Of a DNA stretch of 64,000 nt, positions 1 through 8,716 are shown one piece after another. The position numbers and the translations under genes are program-made. How positions within the stretch are numbered: the stretch's first letter is position 1; each line of letters starts with the position of its first letter. The stretch covers positions 434,001 to 498,000 of the forward strand of contig NZ_BMKA01000003.1 in NCBI RefSeq assembly GCF_014643735.1. Direction: 5' to 3'. The notes under the pieces are model-generated. The model ran no database searches, had not been told where the DNA came from, and saw only the letters and a program-made list of their open reading frames with translations. This DNA comes from Neptunicoccus cionae. Its GTDB lineage: Bacteria; Pseudomonadota; Alphaproteobacteria; Rhodobacterales; Rhodobacteraceae.

Positions 1-80
1 GCCCAAACGATTGCGGAGCCGGTTGCGTCTGTATCGGGGGCCATATGGCCGAAAACTTGGATCATTGTCATCATTTCCAT
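1..80 (-). CDS. ppaC: Manganese-dependent inorganic pyrophosphatase, N-terminal fragment
   Basis: The reverse complement opens with an ATG at 78-80 and reads without a stop to the window edge. It carries VFGHMAPDTD followed by ATGSAIVW, which matches the first metal-binding motif (GHxxPDTD) of DHH-family Mn-dependent inorganic pyrophosphatases, cytosolic enzymes that hydrolyse pyrophosphate. Only about 26 residues are visible. Several in-frame ATGs (at 80, 74, 71 and 65) compete as start; a GGAA stretch lies just ahead of the ATG pair at 74/71. The gene continues beyond the left edge. Confidence 0.75.
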   Translation of the reverse strand, partial: MEMMTMIQVFGHMAPDTDATGSAIVW

Positions 81-160
81 GCAAAATAGGGGTGTTCGCG
101 GCGCTTATAACGGCGCCTGTCCCACCTGTCACTACTCTGTGATGCAATGCACCCCTGCGC

Positions 161-1540
161 TCAGCGCAAATGGGCGATGGCGTTGGCGTAGTAGCGCACG
201 ACCTCCAGCTGTTCGGGCTGAAGCGTGAATCGTCCGTCCTTTTCCACCAGCGCGCGGCGCAGCACCAGCATCCGCAACCCGACCTCTACCGCATAATCCA
301 GCCGTTTGCGCGGAATATGCATATGGGCGCCATTGGCAAGTAACCGCTCCAGCTCTGCCTCTGCCAGATGTTGCACCTCAGCGGCGTTCAGCGGCGTTTC
401 CCCCTGATCGAGAAGAACCGTCGACACCAAGGACACCGGCAGCACCGGTATCACCCGCCCGACCTGCTTCATCAAGGCTTTGCCCAGGTCGGCAGTCATC
501 TTTTCGTGGCTGACCTTCTCCTTCTCCGCCAGAAACGCCTTCAGGGACAGGGGCACGCCGAAACTAACACTGGCATAGCCGAATTTGTAAAACCGCCCCG
601 TCAGGCGCAGCCACAAATGGCGCACCACGAAATGCACAAAGGTCCAAAGCTTGAACAGAAGGCCAGTCTTCTCCCCGCGGTTCGCCGCAAGCAGCACACG
701 GTCCTCCAACACACGGTCGTAATTCACGCCCACAGGCACAAAAACCACGTCCCGTTCCTGATCAGGGTCAAAATCCGACACAATATAATTCAGCAAGCCC
801 AGCTTTGCAGGACGCAAGCTGCCATCCCGCGACAGGCTGCCCTCTGGGAACACTGCTTGCGTCACCCCCGCCGCCGTGGCCATCTGCACATAGCGCGACA
901 AAACCCGCCGATAGAGCAGATTGCGCGATTTGCGCCGGATAAAATAGGCCCCGGTGGAGCGGATCAACTGTTTTAACGGCCACACCCGCGCCCATTCCCC
1001 AACCGCATAAGACAGCGCAGAACGGGAGGCAGCCAGAAAGGTCACGATCACATAATCCATGTTAGAGCGGTGGTTCATCACAAAGACGACCGTGGCATTC
1101 GGGTCCATCTTTTGAAGCGCACCCTCATCCACATAGCCCAATCGCACACGATATAGCGTCCGGCTAAGCCAGCGGGCAAAGCGGATGCCAAAGCCGAAAT
1201 AGGCAAATGCGGAAAACGAAGGGACGATCTCGCGGGCGTACCCCATCGCCATTTTTGCCGCAACGTGATAGGGAATGCCCTCCTCGTTGGAATGCTCCAA
1301 CACAGCCTCCATAACCTGTGGGTCATGGGCCAAGCGATCCACCATCACCTGCCGCTGAGTCAGCTTGAATGGCTGAATCTGCAATTGCAGCTTGGAATTC
1401 AACTGTTCAATCGCGCGGTTGAAACGGCGGCGCAGATACCACCGGACAGAAGGCATGAGGATACGGTCCAGCAATCCCGCCAGCGCCAGCAACCCCGTGA
1501 CCCAGACTACCCAGACCTGTATTTCTACCGTTTCAAACAT
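161..1540 (-). CDS. Glycerol-3-phosphate / 1-acylglycerol-phosphate acyltransferase (PlsB-like)
   Basis: The 459-residue protein belongs to the PlsB/PlsC acyltransferase family, which moves an acyl chain onto glycerol-3-phosphate or lysophosphatidate at the membrane. Visible are an N-terminal hydrophobic segment (about residues 8-24), the catalytic HX4D motif in NHRSNMD (His157, Asp162) and the phosphate-binding FPEGSLSRDG near residue 235. It is longer than a plain PlsC and shorter than E. coli PlsB, and is of the kind annotated as PlsB-like in Alphaproteobacteria. It lies 80 bp upstream of the pyrophosphatase gene on the same strand and is divergent from ethylmalonyl-CoA mutase. Which acceptor it uses cannot be told from the sequence. 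Confidence 0.85.
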   Translation of the reverse strand: MFETVEIQVWVVWVTGLLALAGLLDRILMPSVRWYLRRRFNRAIEQLNSKLQLQIQPFKLTQRQVMVDRLAHDPQVMEAVLEHSNEEGIPYHVAAKMAMGYAREIVPSFSAFAYFGFGIRFARWLSRTLYRVRLGYVDEGALQKMDPNATVVFVMNHRSNMDYVIVTFLAASRSALSYAVGEWARVWPLKQLIRSTGAYFIRRKSRNLLYRRVLSRYVQMATAAGVTQAVFPEGSLSRDGSLRPAKLGLLNYIVSDFDPDQERDVVFVPVGVNYDRVLEDRVLLAANRGEKTGLLFKLWTFVHFVVRHLWLRLTGRFYKFGYASVSFGVPLSLKAFLAEKEKVSHEKMTADLGKALMKQVGRVIPVLPVSLVSTVLLDQGETPLNAAEVQHLAEAELERLLANGAHMHIPRKRLDYAVEVGLRMLVLRRALVEKDGRFTLQPEQLEVVRYYANAIAHLR

Positions 1541-1757
1541 TCCGCTCAGATGTAGCCTGATTTCACCGCCCCGCCAATTCTTAGTTCAGCCGTGTAACAC
1601 CGGCTACAACAGACTGTTGCGCCCTCGCCTGCCCCATGTGGTTGGTGTCGCAGCGTCGCCGCTTGAAACTTTCTGCGCACGAATATTATACAGACAGTTG
1701 CAATTGGGTAATTTTATAACTTATGCTGCGGCGCAGCACAGATCGGAGTCGCAACAC

Positions 1758-3722
1758 ATGACACAAACACCTGACCGCCCTTGGCTCTTCCGCACATATG
1801 CGGGCCACTCCACCGCCAAAGACAGCAACGCGCTGTATCGTGGCAACCTTGCCAAAGGGCAGACCGGCCTGTCAGTGGCTTTCGATCTGCCAACGCAAAC
1901 AGGCTATGACAGCGATCACGAACTGGCACGCGGCGAAGTGGGCAAGGTCGGTGTGCCAGTGGCCCATCTTGGCGATATGCGGTCCCTGTTTGACGATATC
2001 CCTTTAGAAAAGATGAACACGTCCATGACAATCAACGCCACCGCTCCGTGGCTGCTGGCGCTTTATATCGCTGTGGCCGAGGAACAAGGCGCGGATGTCA
2101 AAAAGCTGCAAGGCACTGTTCAGAATGACATTATCAAGGAATACCTGTCGCGGGGCACCTATGTTTGCCCGCCCAAACCGTCCCTGCGGATGATCACCGA
2201 TGTGGCGGCCTATTGCTATACCAATGTGCCCAAATGGAACCCGATGAACGTCTGTTCCTACCACCTGCAAGAAGCGGGCGCGACACCGGAACAGGAACTC
2301 GCCTTTGCACTGGCAACCGCCACCGCCGTGCTGGACGATGTGCGCGGCAAGGTCCCTGCTGAGGATTTTGCGACCGTTGTTGGGCGTATCTCTTTCTTCG
2401 TGAACGCGGGCATCCGTTTCGTCACTGAAATGTGCAAAATGCGTGCCTTTGTGGACCTGTGGGACGAAATCTGCGAGCAGCGCTACGGTGTGACAGACCC
2501 CAAAATGCGCCGCTTCCGCTATGGTGTGCAAGTGAACTCGCTCGGCCTGACCGAGCAGCAACCGGAAAACAACGTCTACCGCATCCTGATCGAAATGCTG
2601 GCCGTGACCTTGTCGAAAAACGCCCGCGCCCGTGCGGTGCAACTGCCTGCATGGAACGAAGCGCTCGGCCTGCCCCGCCCTTGGGACCAACAGTGGTCCC
2701 TGCGGATGCAACAAATCCTCGCCTTCGAAACCGACCTGCTGGAATATGACGACCTGTTTGACGGCAACCCTGCCGTGGATCGCAAGGTCGAAGCACTGAA
2801 ACAGGGCGCGCGGGACGAATTGGCCCAGATTGACGGAATGGGCGGCGCAGTTGCCGCGATTGAATATATGAAGGGCCGTCTGGTGGATTCCAACTCCGCT
2901 AGGTTGGGGCGGATCGAAACCGGCGACACGACTGTCATCGGCGTCAATAAATTTACCGAAGGCGCGGACAGTCCGCTGACCGCGGGGGACGGCGCGATCA
3001 TGGTGGTGGATAAAGCTGCCGAAGCCGACCAGATTTCCCGCCTGGAACAGTGGCGCAATGATCGCGACGAAGGCGCAGTAAAAGCCGCACTGGCCGATCT
3101 TCGCCGCGCCGCAGAAGACGGCAGCAACATCATGCCCGCTTCCATCGCCGCCGCCAAAGCAGGCGTTACCACCGGCGAATGGGGCAGCGCCATCCGCGCC
3201 GTCTTTGGCGAATACCGCGCGCCCACCGGCGTTGGCAAATCCGTTTCCAACCAAACCGAAGGACTGGATCACATCCGCGACGCGGTTGACGCCGTGTCAG
3301 ATAAACTCGGCCGTCGCTTGAAATTTGTTGTCGGAAAACCGGGACTGGACGGTCACTCCAACGGCGCAGAACAAATCGCCGTACGCGCACGGGATTGCGG
3401 CATGGACATCACCTATGAAGGCATCCGCCTGACACCGGAACAGATCGTCAGTGCCGCCTTGGAAGAACAAGCCCATGTGATCGGCCTGTCGATCCTCTCC
3501 GGCTCTCATGTGCCGCTGATCGAAGACGTGCTCAAACGCATGAAACGCGCAGGACTGTCAGACATCCCGCTGATCGTCGGCGGCATTATCCCCGAAGACG
3601 ACGCAGCACACTTGCGCGCACTCGGAGTGGCAAAGGTCTACACCCCCAAAGACTTTGAGTTGAACACAATCATGATGGACATCGTCGCCCTTCTGGACAG
3701 CAAAGCGGTGGCGGCAGAATAA
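1758..3722 (+). CDS. ecm: Ethylmalonyl-CoA mutase (adenosylcobalamin-dependent)
   Basis: The 654-residue acyl-CoA mutase has a large substrate domain (from WLFRTYAGHS near the N terminus) and a C-terminal cobalamin-binding domain with the base-off motif GLDGHSNG near residue 530. Both halves are in one chain, as in ethylmalonyl-CoA mutase, which converts ethylmalonyl-CoA to methylsuccinyl-CoA in the ethylmalonyl-CoA pathway of acetyl-CoA assimilation. The frame is open upstream to 1392, but the ATG at 1758 has a GGAG about ten bases before it and begins where the family homology begins. A methylmalonyl-CoA mutase is the alternative; the length and sequence style favour Ecm, but this needs an alignment. 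Confidence 0.87.
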   Translation: MTQTPDRPWLFRTYAGHSTAKDSNALYRGNLAKGQTGLSVAFDLPTQTGYDSDHELARGEVGKVGVPVAHLGDMRSLFDDIPLEKMNTSMTINATAPWLLALYIAVAEEQGADVKKLQGTVQNDIIKEYLSRGTYVCPPKPSLRMITDVAAYCYTNVPKWNPMNVCSYHLQEAGATPEQELAFALATATAVLDDVRGKVPAEDFATVVGRISFFVNAGIRFVTEMCKMRAFVDLWDEICEQRYGVTDPKMRRFRYGVQVNSLGLTEQQPENNVYRILIEMLAVTLSKNARARAVQLPAWNEALGLPRPWDQQWSLRMQQILAFETDLLEYDDLFDGNPAVDRKVEALKQGARDELAQIDGMGGAVAAIEYMKGRLVDSNSARLGRIETGDTTVIGVNKFTEGADSPLTAGDGAIMVVDKAAEADQISRLEQWRNDRDEGAVKAALADLRRAAEDGSNIMPASIAAAKAGVTTGEWGSAIRAVFGEYRAPTGVGKSVSNQTEGLDHIRDAVDAVSDKLGRRLKFVVGKPGLDGHSNGAEQIAVRARDCGMDITYEGIRLTPEQIVSAALEEQAHVIGLSILSGSHVPLIEDVLKRMKRAGLSDIPLIVGGIIPEDDAAHLRALGVAKVYTPKDFELNTIMMDIVALLDSKAVAAE

Positions 3723-3900
3723 CGCCGCCCCGCTTCAAAGTTCCCCAAATACTCCCGCCGGAGGGGTATATCCTTCGTATCAAGCGCTCTCACAAACGCT
3801 CTGAGATTTAAATCGTGCTTTAATAAGAGTGCGGTAACGTCTCAGCGCGGTCCAGAAATTCCCGGGCAGTATCATCTGCGTTTGTAGATATTTCGCAAGC

Positions 3901-4600
3901 GCACAGGAAGGTCGGCTCCATGTCCTGGCCTACGCTGCTTTTGAAGCCCATCGCTCCACGCTGAAGCATGAGGGATCGGACGGGATGTGGTTCAGCCCGA
4001 TCAAGAACCATCTTCTGCCCCATCTGGGAATGATGCCCGTTGTCAAGATTGACCAGCATGACATTAAACAGGCACTGTCCCGTGGCTGGGAGACCTCTCC
4101 CGTCACAGCAAAGAAGGCCTTGTCCCGACTAAAGGTGATCCTGAGCTATGCAATCGCAGAGGGCTTTGACGTGAACCTCGGCATCATTGACCAGGCACGC
4201 ATCCTGCTCGGTGTTCCAAGACACACCGTCACCCACATTGCCGCGCTCGACTGGGCTGAGGCGCCAGCCTTTTACCAATCCCTTGGAGAGCTCGCGCCCG
4301 CAGAACTTGCGCTCCGCATGCTAATGTTGACAGGTGTGCGTTCGGATGCAGTCAACAATATGCAGCTTGAGCAGATCACCGAAAACAAATGGACGGTGCC
4401 TTTAGAGCATGTCAAAGGCCGCAAAGGCTTTACCAAGCCCTTCCGCGTACCCCTGTCCGATGAGGCCCTGCGGGTGATCGATCTCGCCCGCGCGATAGAG
4501 CAGAACGGCTATCTTTTCCCCAACAGCCGTGGCGGCCCGCTGAACAAGATGGCTATGCGCAACTACATGGTCGAGCGCGGCCGTGAAGCCCGCCCCCCAA
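3901..4600 (+). pseudogene. Tyrosine recombinase (phage-type integrase) remnant
   Basis: Frame 1 encodes a core-binding segment (LHVLAYAAFEAHRSTLKH, then PIKNHLLPHLG) and half of a catalytic domain. The first catalytic Arg lies in LTGVRSDAV and a Lys in HVKGRKGFTK. The expected N-terminal domain is not in this frame, and the His-x-x-Arg ... His ... Tyr end is missing. After about 4600 the frame reads non-homologous sequence to 4740. No integrase function can remain. The nearest in-frame ATG (3985) falls inside the conserved region, which also argues for a broken gene. Confidence 0.75.
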
Positions 4601-4616
4601 TGGATCAGCCGCAACT

Positions 4617-4765
4617 TGCTTGCACACCTCAAACGCGTCCTTGGGCTGGGACGACTACAATTACGAAGGCCATGTGGCGTTCAAGACGAATTCACCCTCG
4701 CCGCCACCGCCCAAAACCTCCGGAAATGGGCCAGACTTAGGCCAATGATGACCGCCACCGGATAA
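4617..4765 (+). pseudogene. Transposase C-terminal fragment
   Basis: A frame different from the integrase remnant encodes HLKRVLGLGRLQLRR, then FTLAATAQNLRKWARLRP and a stop. This is the usual C-terminal end of DDE transposases of the IS5/IS1182 kind (…AAAQNLRKLARL…). It has no start of its own and no catalytic residues. The joint with the integrase remnant at about 4600-4617 looks like the scar of an insertion and deletion. The family assignment is from memory of the motif. Confidence 0.55.
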
Positions 4766-4875
4766 AAGAGAGCGACTTAGGGACATTCAAAACAAATCAA
4801 CGCGATAGCAGACTTCGAAAGGCTGAAACCAAAGAGCTGTTCAACACAATCAGCTCGGAACTGCCGTTCGCTGCA

Positions 4876-5454
4876 CTATTCAGGATCGGTAAGCCTCGCC
4901 ACAAGGGCAGCGATCAGATCCTTCTGCGAGTGTTTCAACGGGTCTTTGATCCCGTTTGCGAGACCAAACATCAGAGCAAGCCCCAAGACCGCACAATGGA
5001 TCGATGTTGCCTGCTGGCGAGCGAACAGCGGATCTCCCCCAAGGCAGTCGGCCAGGGCGCCATACATTCGGCTCGTGGTGGCATGCACCTGATCGAGCGC
5101 CCCCGTTTCCATCGGGGCCTGCATTTCGACCTTCAAGGTCTGCGGCGCTAAATACATCATTCGGAACCGATCCAAGTCACCTAAATGGAACGCCGCAACA
5201 GCCTCGACAAAGGCAGAGATTGCAGCGTTGGGCGTATCTGTACCGTCAACGGCGGTCACAGCGACGTCCGCCTCCGCCGCCAACCAAGAGCCAAGCATTG
5301 CAGCAAGCAACTCTTGTCTGGATGGATACCAATAGAGTACGGCCTGTTTCGACATTCCAAGAGCACGCCCAATTGCGTCAAAAGAGACTGCCCCGAACCC
5401 ATCCGACGCCAATAACGCCTGTGCGGTCTTAAGGATTTTCTCGTCCGTCTTCAT
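4876..5454 (-). CDS. TetR-family transcriptional regulator
   Basis: This 192-residue protein has an N-terminal TetR helix-turn-helix (residues about 5-50, with VSFDAIGRALGMSKQAVLYW) and a helical C-terminal half that would bind an unidentified ligand and form the dimer. It is divergent from the MAPEG gene at 5563, and the 108-bp space between them holds two identical-form palindromes (5479-5493 and 5501-5515). Divergent placement with paired operators is the usual layout of a TetR repressor that controls its neighbour and itself. Inducer unknown. Confidence 0.9.
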   Translation of the reverse strand: MKTDEKILKTAQALLASDGFGAVSFDAIGRALGMSKQAVLYWYPSRQELLAAMLGSWLAAEADVAVTAVDGTDTPNAAISAFVEAVAAFHLGDLDRFRMMYLAPQTLKVEMQAPMETGALDQVHATTSRMYGALADCLGGDPLFARQQATSIHCAVLGLALMFGLANGIKDPLKHSQKDLIAALVARLTDPE

Positions 5455-5471
5455 CCAATCACCCGAAAATA

Positions 5472-5515
5472 TTGACTACTTACCAACGGTAAGATATACA
5501 CTTACCATTGGTAAG
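5472..5515 (+). promoter_or_regulatory. Promoter with twin TetR-type operators
   Basis: A near-consensus promoter, TTGACT (5472-5477), a 17-bp spacer and TATACA (5495-5500), points toward the MAPEG gene. The palindrome CTTACC-AAC-GGTAAG (5479-5493) fills the spacer, and a second one, CTTACC-ATT-GGTAAG (5501-5515), starts right after the -10 box over the likely transcription start. Their centres are 22 bp apart, two helical turns. A dimer on either site would block RNA polymerase; the adjacent TetR protein is the obvious candidate. Confidence 0.75.
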
Positions 5516-5562
5516 TAAATAAACATATGGTTTGAACGCTAAGGCCTAAAAGGAGATTTACG

Positions 5563-6027
5563 ATGCAGGAAATCGGCTTTGAAAACCCGATCTTTGTGAC
5601 CTACGCAGTTGCATCGGCCCTAATGGTCCTAAAAGTGATGGGGCAAGGTTGGATGACCGTTTACCGGATGCTTCGGAGCAACTCAGGCCTGGCGAGTCCG
5701 GAAGACCTGCGCGCTGGCCCGATCAATAAAAAACCGGACCCCTCTCAGCTTGAAGTCAATGACTACGTAGATCGCTCACGCCGCATGCATCGCAATGACC
5801 TTGAAAACATTCCGGCGTTCTGGATTGCCGGGCTGCTGTTCGTGCTGACAAATCCACCGCTTATCCTTGCCCAATTCTTGATGTATGGGTTCGTCACAGC
5901 CCGCGCGGCACACTTCGTCGCATATGCGACACGGCAGACACACGAAGTTCGGGCCACCTGCTATACCATTGGTTCTTTGATTGTCATCTATATGGCTCTC
6001 CACGCACTGATCGCCCTTTTAACGTAG
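5563..6027 (+). CDS. MAPEG-family membrane protein
   Basis: The 154-residue protein has about four hydrophobic segments (residues about 10-30, 83-100, 100-118 and 133-153) and the central RSRRMHRNDLENIPAFW, typical of MAPEG proteins (microsomal glutathione S-transferase 1 type). Family members conjugate or reduce hydrophobic electrophiles and peroxides with glutathione at the membrane; the substrate here is not known. AGGAG lies eight bases before the ATG. Control by the divergent TetR protein is inferred from the operators on its promoter, which suggests an inducible detoxification function. Confidence 0.85.
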   Translation: MQEIGFENPIFVTYAVASALMVLKVMGQGWMTVYRMLRSNSGLASPEDLRAGPINKKPDPSQLEVNDYVDRSRRMHRNDLENIPAFWIAGLLFVLTNPPLILAQFLMYGFVTARAAHFVAYATRQTHEVRATCYTIGSLIVIYMALHALIALLT

Positions 6028-6796
6028 GAAAAAGGCTAAAGGCGTTGAGGGGAAGTGTCACGATACTGGCAAAGCCGACGTTCATTCAAGTCCCGTCGAA
6101 TATCATCTCTGCGCCCAGTCTAGTGCATTGGCGGTGGCCTGCAACATCCTGCCTTGCAAACCTGGAAGACGCCAAAAGCCATCCTGCCGTCACAACGCCA
6201 CGGTAATTGCCGCGCGTGACAATTAGTATATTTCGCAGCCGTTTCTTCTTTTAGTGCACCCCTCAACCTTATCCAAACCGTTACCTCCCAAACATCGAAA
6301 GAACCGCAGCACGGGATCTAGCGCTTATGCGTGGTTCGCTGCTATCGGCAGCTTTCGTTATCTTTTGCAACCACTCTAGCTCATTCGCCGCCACCATTGC
6401 TCCGGAATATCTCGGTAATCGCTTCGGAGCACCCTGCTTTAAGTCAAATCAGAACACAATCGGGCGAGAGGTCGATCGCATCACGTAATCTGCAAACAAA
6501 TAGATCATCAATTCCTACCGCAGCATGTCGCGGGTCGTCTCGCAGCGCGTCATCAATATCCATTCGCTACATGTAGTGACTATACGCAAGCTGAACGGTC
6601 GATAACGGATACCGCGCTGTGAGCGTTTGTGCCTCCCGGCCCAAGCTGACGCTCAGCGGTGGCAATCTGGTGCTGAAGCTGCACTACTGCGCCTGAGAGG
6701 CCCCTTGGCGCCACTCGTCGATCACCGCCTATGGCTGTGCACAATCCAGTTTTGCCTATGATTCCACGCAGCTCTTTAGGAACCGCCAAAACGCAC
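6028..6796. other. Long intergenic stretch without a recognisable gene
   Basis: No frame here has convincing coding character or a ribosome binding site. The only small shared sequence seen is AAAGCCGAC-x-TTCATTCA at 6071-6088, which recurs with one mismatch near 13143. The region lies between the MAPEG gene and the left end of the prophage and looks like decayed sequence. Confidence 0.5.
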
Positions 6797-6821
6797 AAAG
6801 CCCCCGCGATGCAGGGGCTTT
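6797..6821 (-). terminator. Former terminator of the host tRNA-Val gene
   Basis: AAAGCCCC at 6797-6804 pairs with GGGGCTTT at 6814-6821, followed on the minus strand by a T-containing run. It sits about 20 bp beyond the tRNA 3' fragment of the left attachment repeat, where the terminator of tRNA-Val would have stood before the prophage separated the two. Confidence 0.6.
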
Positions 6822-6841
6822 TGTTGGTAGTGCTAAGGTAA

Positions 6842-6894
6842 ATGGTGGGTCGTGAGAGGCTCGAACTCCCGACATCTTCGGTGTAAACGAAGCG
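6842..6894 (-). repeat. Left attachment repeat (attL), tRNA-Val 3' fragment
   Basis: These 53 bases equal 46917-46969 exactly. On the minus strand they run from inside the D-arm side of the anticodon stem through the TAC anticodon, variable loop and T arm to the encoded CCA end. The 5' half of a tRNA does not follow (sequence diverges at 6895), so this copy is a displaced fragment and not a tRNA gene. Confidence 0.92.
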
Positions 6895-7305
6895 ACCCCA
6901 GCACAAGTTATTGTAACCCCTTGTCGTAAGCACTTTATATTTCGCCCCAAATCACCATATTCACAACATAACCGGGTTCACACCAGTTCAATGAACTGGC
7001 AAGCACTTCGCAAAACATCCGGATATTTTCCACAGGATCTCGCCGTGCCGAGCAGTCCCCCGCCAAACAGAAAAACACTCCAACCAGAAATCCTTGCGGC
7101 GGGGGATTTTGAAACCTGCCGAAGTAATAAATTTCAGTTAGTTACTTTAATTCTTACCCACCGACATATCGTGAACGTAACGTGAAAGTGGGAAAACTGA
7201 TGGCAAATCGGCCACGGCACATGAATGACCAGCTGTGCGAGACACGAGGACTCGTAGCGAATGACTTCATTCTACTCTTTGTGTTGAGGTCACCGCCCAA
7301 ACCTG
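6895..7305. other. Prophage left end, no recognised gene
   Basis: The sequence between attL and the IS has no frame with coding character and a ribosome binding site. The plus-strand frame 6991-7185 (64 codons) lacks one and resembles nothing recognised. It presumably contains the left end of the phage genome. Confidence 0.45.
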
Positions 7306-7312
7306 ATGGGGT

Positions 7313-7389
7313 GGATGGCTCCTGCTCCAACCAGCGTTGCCATGCGCTATAACGCGGGTGTCATAATCAGCAAACGAGAGGAGCCATCC
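7313..7389 (+). promoter_or_regulatory. Left-end hairpin that can cover the transposase Shine-Dalgarno
   Basis: GGATGGCTCCT (7313-7323, the left inverted repeat) is perfectly complementary to AGGAGCCATCC (7379-7389), which contains the ribosome binding site AGGAG of the transposase. RNA started outside the IS would fold and hide the site. A weak candidate promoter (TTGCCA at 7338-7343, TCATAA about 18 bp later) lies in the loop, so RNA started inside would lack the left arm and be translatable. Confidence 0.55.
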
Positions 7390-7390
7390 C

Positions 7391-8410
7391 ATGCAAGTTA
7401 CAACAATCGGTGTCGATCTGGCCAAGACCATTTTTCAGGTTCACGGGATCACTGAACATGACGAAGTCGCTTTCAACCGACCTTTGCGGCGCGCTCAGGT
7501 GTTGCCTTTCTTCACGCGGCTCGATCCTTGCCTAATCGGCATGGAAGCCTGTTCCACAAGCCATTACTGGGCACGCGAGCTGAGCAGGCTGGGCCATGAG
7601 GTTCGGCTGATCCCGCCCATGTATGTCAAACCTTATGTGAAGCGTGGCAAGTCAGACGCTATCGACGCCGAAGCAATCTGCGAGGCTGTCACCCGTCCTA
7701 CGATGCGGTTTGTTGAGATCAAGTCGGTTGAACAGCAGGCGCTGCTATCCCTGCATCGCGCGCGCAATCTCATGGTTCGTCAGCGTACGCAGCTGGTCAA
7801 CGCCTTGCGCAGCATGTTGGCAGAGTTTGGCGTGTATATTGCCAAAGGCATCGCACGTATCATCAGTTTTTCGCAGGGCGTGTTGGCTGGCACCAAGTTG
7901 GCACTCCCCGAGATCGCGCAAGACGTAGTTCATAATCTGTGCGGGCAGTTGGACGTTTTGCACGGACAAATGCGTTGGTATGAAACGCGTCTGAGGCTTG
8001 AAGCCAAACGCGATCCCCGGATCAAACTTTTACAAACCATTCCCGGCGTTGGTCCTGTAACGGCCTCTGCCATTGCTGCGAGTATCGGTAGCGGGCATCA
8101 GTTCAAGAATGGCCGTGAATTTGCGGCGTGGCTGGGTTTGACGCCGACAAACCGATCAAGCGGAGGAAAAGAACGATTGGGCCGGATCACCAAAATGGGC
8201 GACCAATATTTGCGCCAATTACTTGTCGTAGGAATGACGTCGCTCGTCAGGCAGACAAAATCCCACCCAGAACGGGCGAACAAATGGCTCACCGCACTTT
8301 TGGAACGTAAGCCTGCGCGCTTGGCAACTGTCGCAATGGCGAACAAAACAGCACGGATCGTCTGGGCGGTTTTGACAAAGAACGAGCCGTACATGCCTCG
8401 AACAACCTGA
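7391..8410 (+). CDS. IS110-family transposase (IS1111 type)
   Basis: The 339-residue DEDD-type recombinase has an N-terminal RuvC-like domain starting TTIGVDLAKTIFQVHG (Asp near residue 9, GMEAC near 51, SDAIDAEAICEA near 90). A coiled middle follows, and then the C-terminal Transposase_20 domain with TIPGVGPVTASAIAASIG and the serine-containing LTPTNRSSGGKERLG. It appears intact. IS110 elements move without flanking duplications by an RNA-guided recombination mechanism. SD AGGAG lies eight bases before the ATG. Confidence 0.93.
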   Translation: MQVTTIGVDLAKTIFQVHGITEHDEVAFNRPLRRAQVLPFFTRLDPCLIGMEACSTSHYWARELSRLGHEVRLIPPMYVKPYVKRGKSDAIDAEAICEAVTRPTMRFVEIKSVEQQALLSLHRARNLMVRQRTQLVNALRSMLAEFGVYIAKGIARIISFSQGVLAGTKLALPEIAQDVVHNLCGQLDVLHGQMRWYETRLRLEAKRDPRIKLLQTIPGVGPVTASAIAASIGSGHQFKNGREFAAWLGLTPTNRSSGGKERLGRITKMGDQYLRQLLVVGMTSLVRQTKSHPERANKWLTALLERKPARLATVAMANKTARIVWAVLTKNEPYMPRTT

Positions 8411-8637
8411 AAGAATTTTAGGAACACGAGATAGCAAGACCTGCGAAATGATGGTGCAAAAGTCAGCCGCCAAAACCAAGACACCCCGCCGAACGGCTCG
8501 GGCATTATAGCCCGCAAAGCTGATAGGGACTTGGTTTGCGGAACCCTTCAGGGCCAGCGGTCAAAACCGCGCAAACAGGCCGGACACATGACTGCTTCTG
8601 ACAAAAGCACAAAATCATATCAAAAATGTCTTGCTAT
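8411..8637 (+). ncRNA. Candidate IS1111 guide (seek/bridge) RNA region
   Basis: About 230 bases lie between the transposase stop and the right inverted repeat without a credible gene. In the IS1111 group a structured guide RNA is encoded in this 3' position (established for the group). A short hairpin can be drawn from gctcgggcattatagcccg (8498-8516). Boundaries and target loops could not be defined by eye. Confidence 0.35.
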
Positions 8638-8716
8638 GCAGGGGCCATCCACACAAGCCATTCGCCCTTATAGCCATCGCCGCAGTGCAGCTTTCGTTGA
8701 GCAGACATTGCGGCGC

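Larger units (their letters stand above)
7306..8653 (+). mobile_element. IS110-family element, IS1111 type (ends approximate)
   Basis: GGATGGCTCCTGC at 7313-7325 and GCAGGGGCCATCC at 8638-8650 are inverted repeats with 12 of 13 matches, placed on either side of an IS110-family transposase. Subterminal inverted repeats a few bases inside the true ends mark the IS1111 group. The exact ends are estimated from the group pattern (about seven bases outside the left repeat, three outside the right). It lies between attL and the defence genes. Confidence 0.75.

Noticed and set aside
1392-1757. N-terminal extension of the ethylmalonyl-CoA mutase frame
   Set aside because: It overlaps the divergent acyltransferase gene, has no homology, and a well placed GGAG/ATG exists at 1758.
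6331-6576. Possible small gene left of the prophage
   Set aside because: No ribosome binding site, Ser/Arg-rich random composition, no family resemblance.
6842-6894. A second tRNA-Val gene
   Set aside because: Only the 3' part is present; acceptor 5' strand and D arm are missing, so it is the attL fragment.
6991-7185. Possible small gene between attL and the IS
   Set aside because: No Shine-Dalgarno and no coding character.
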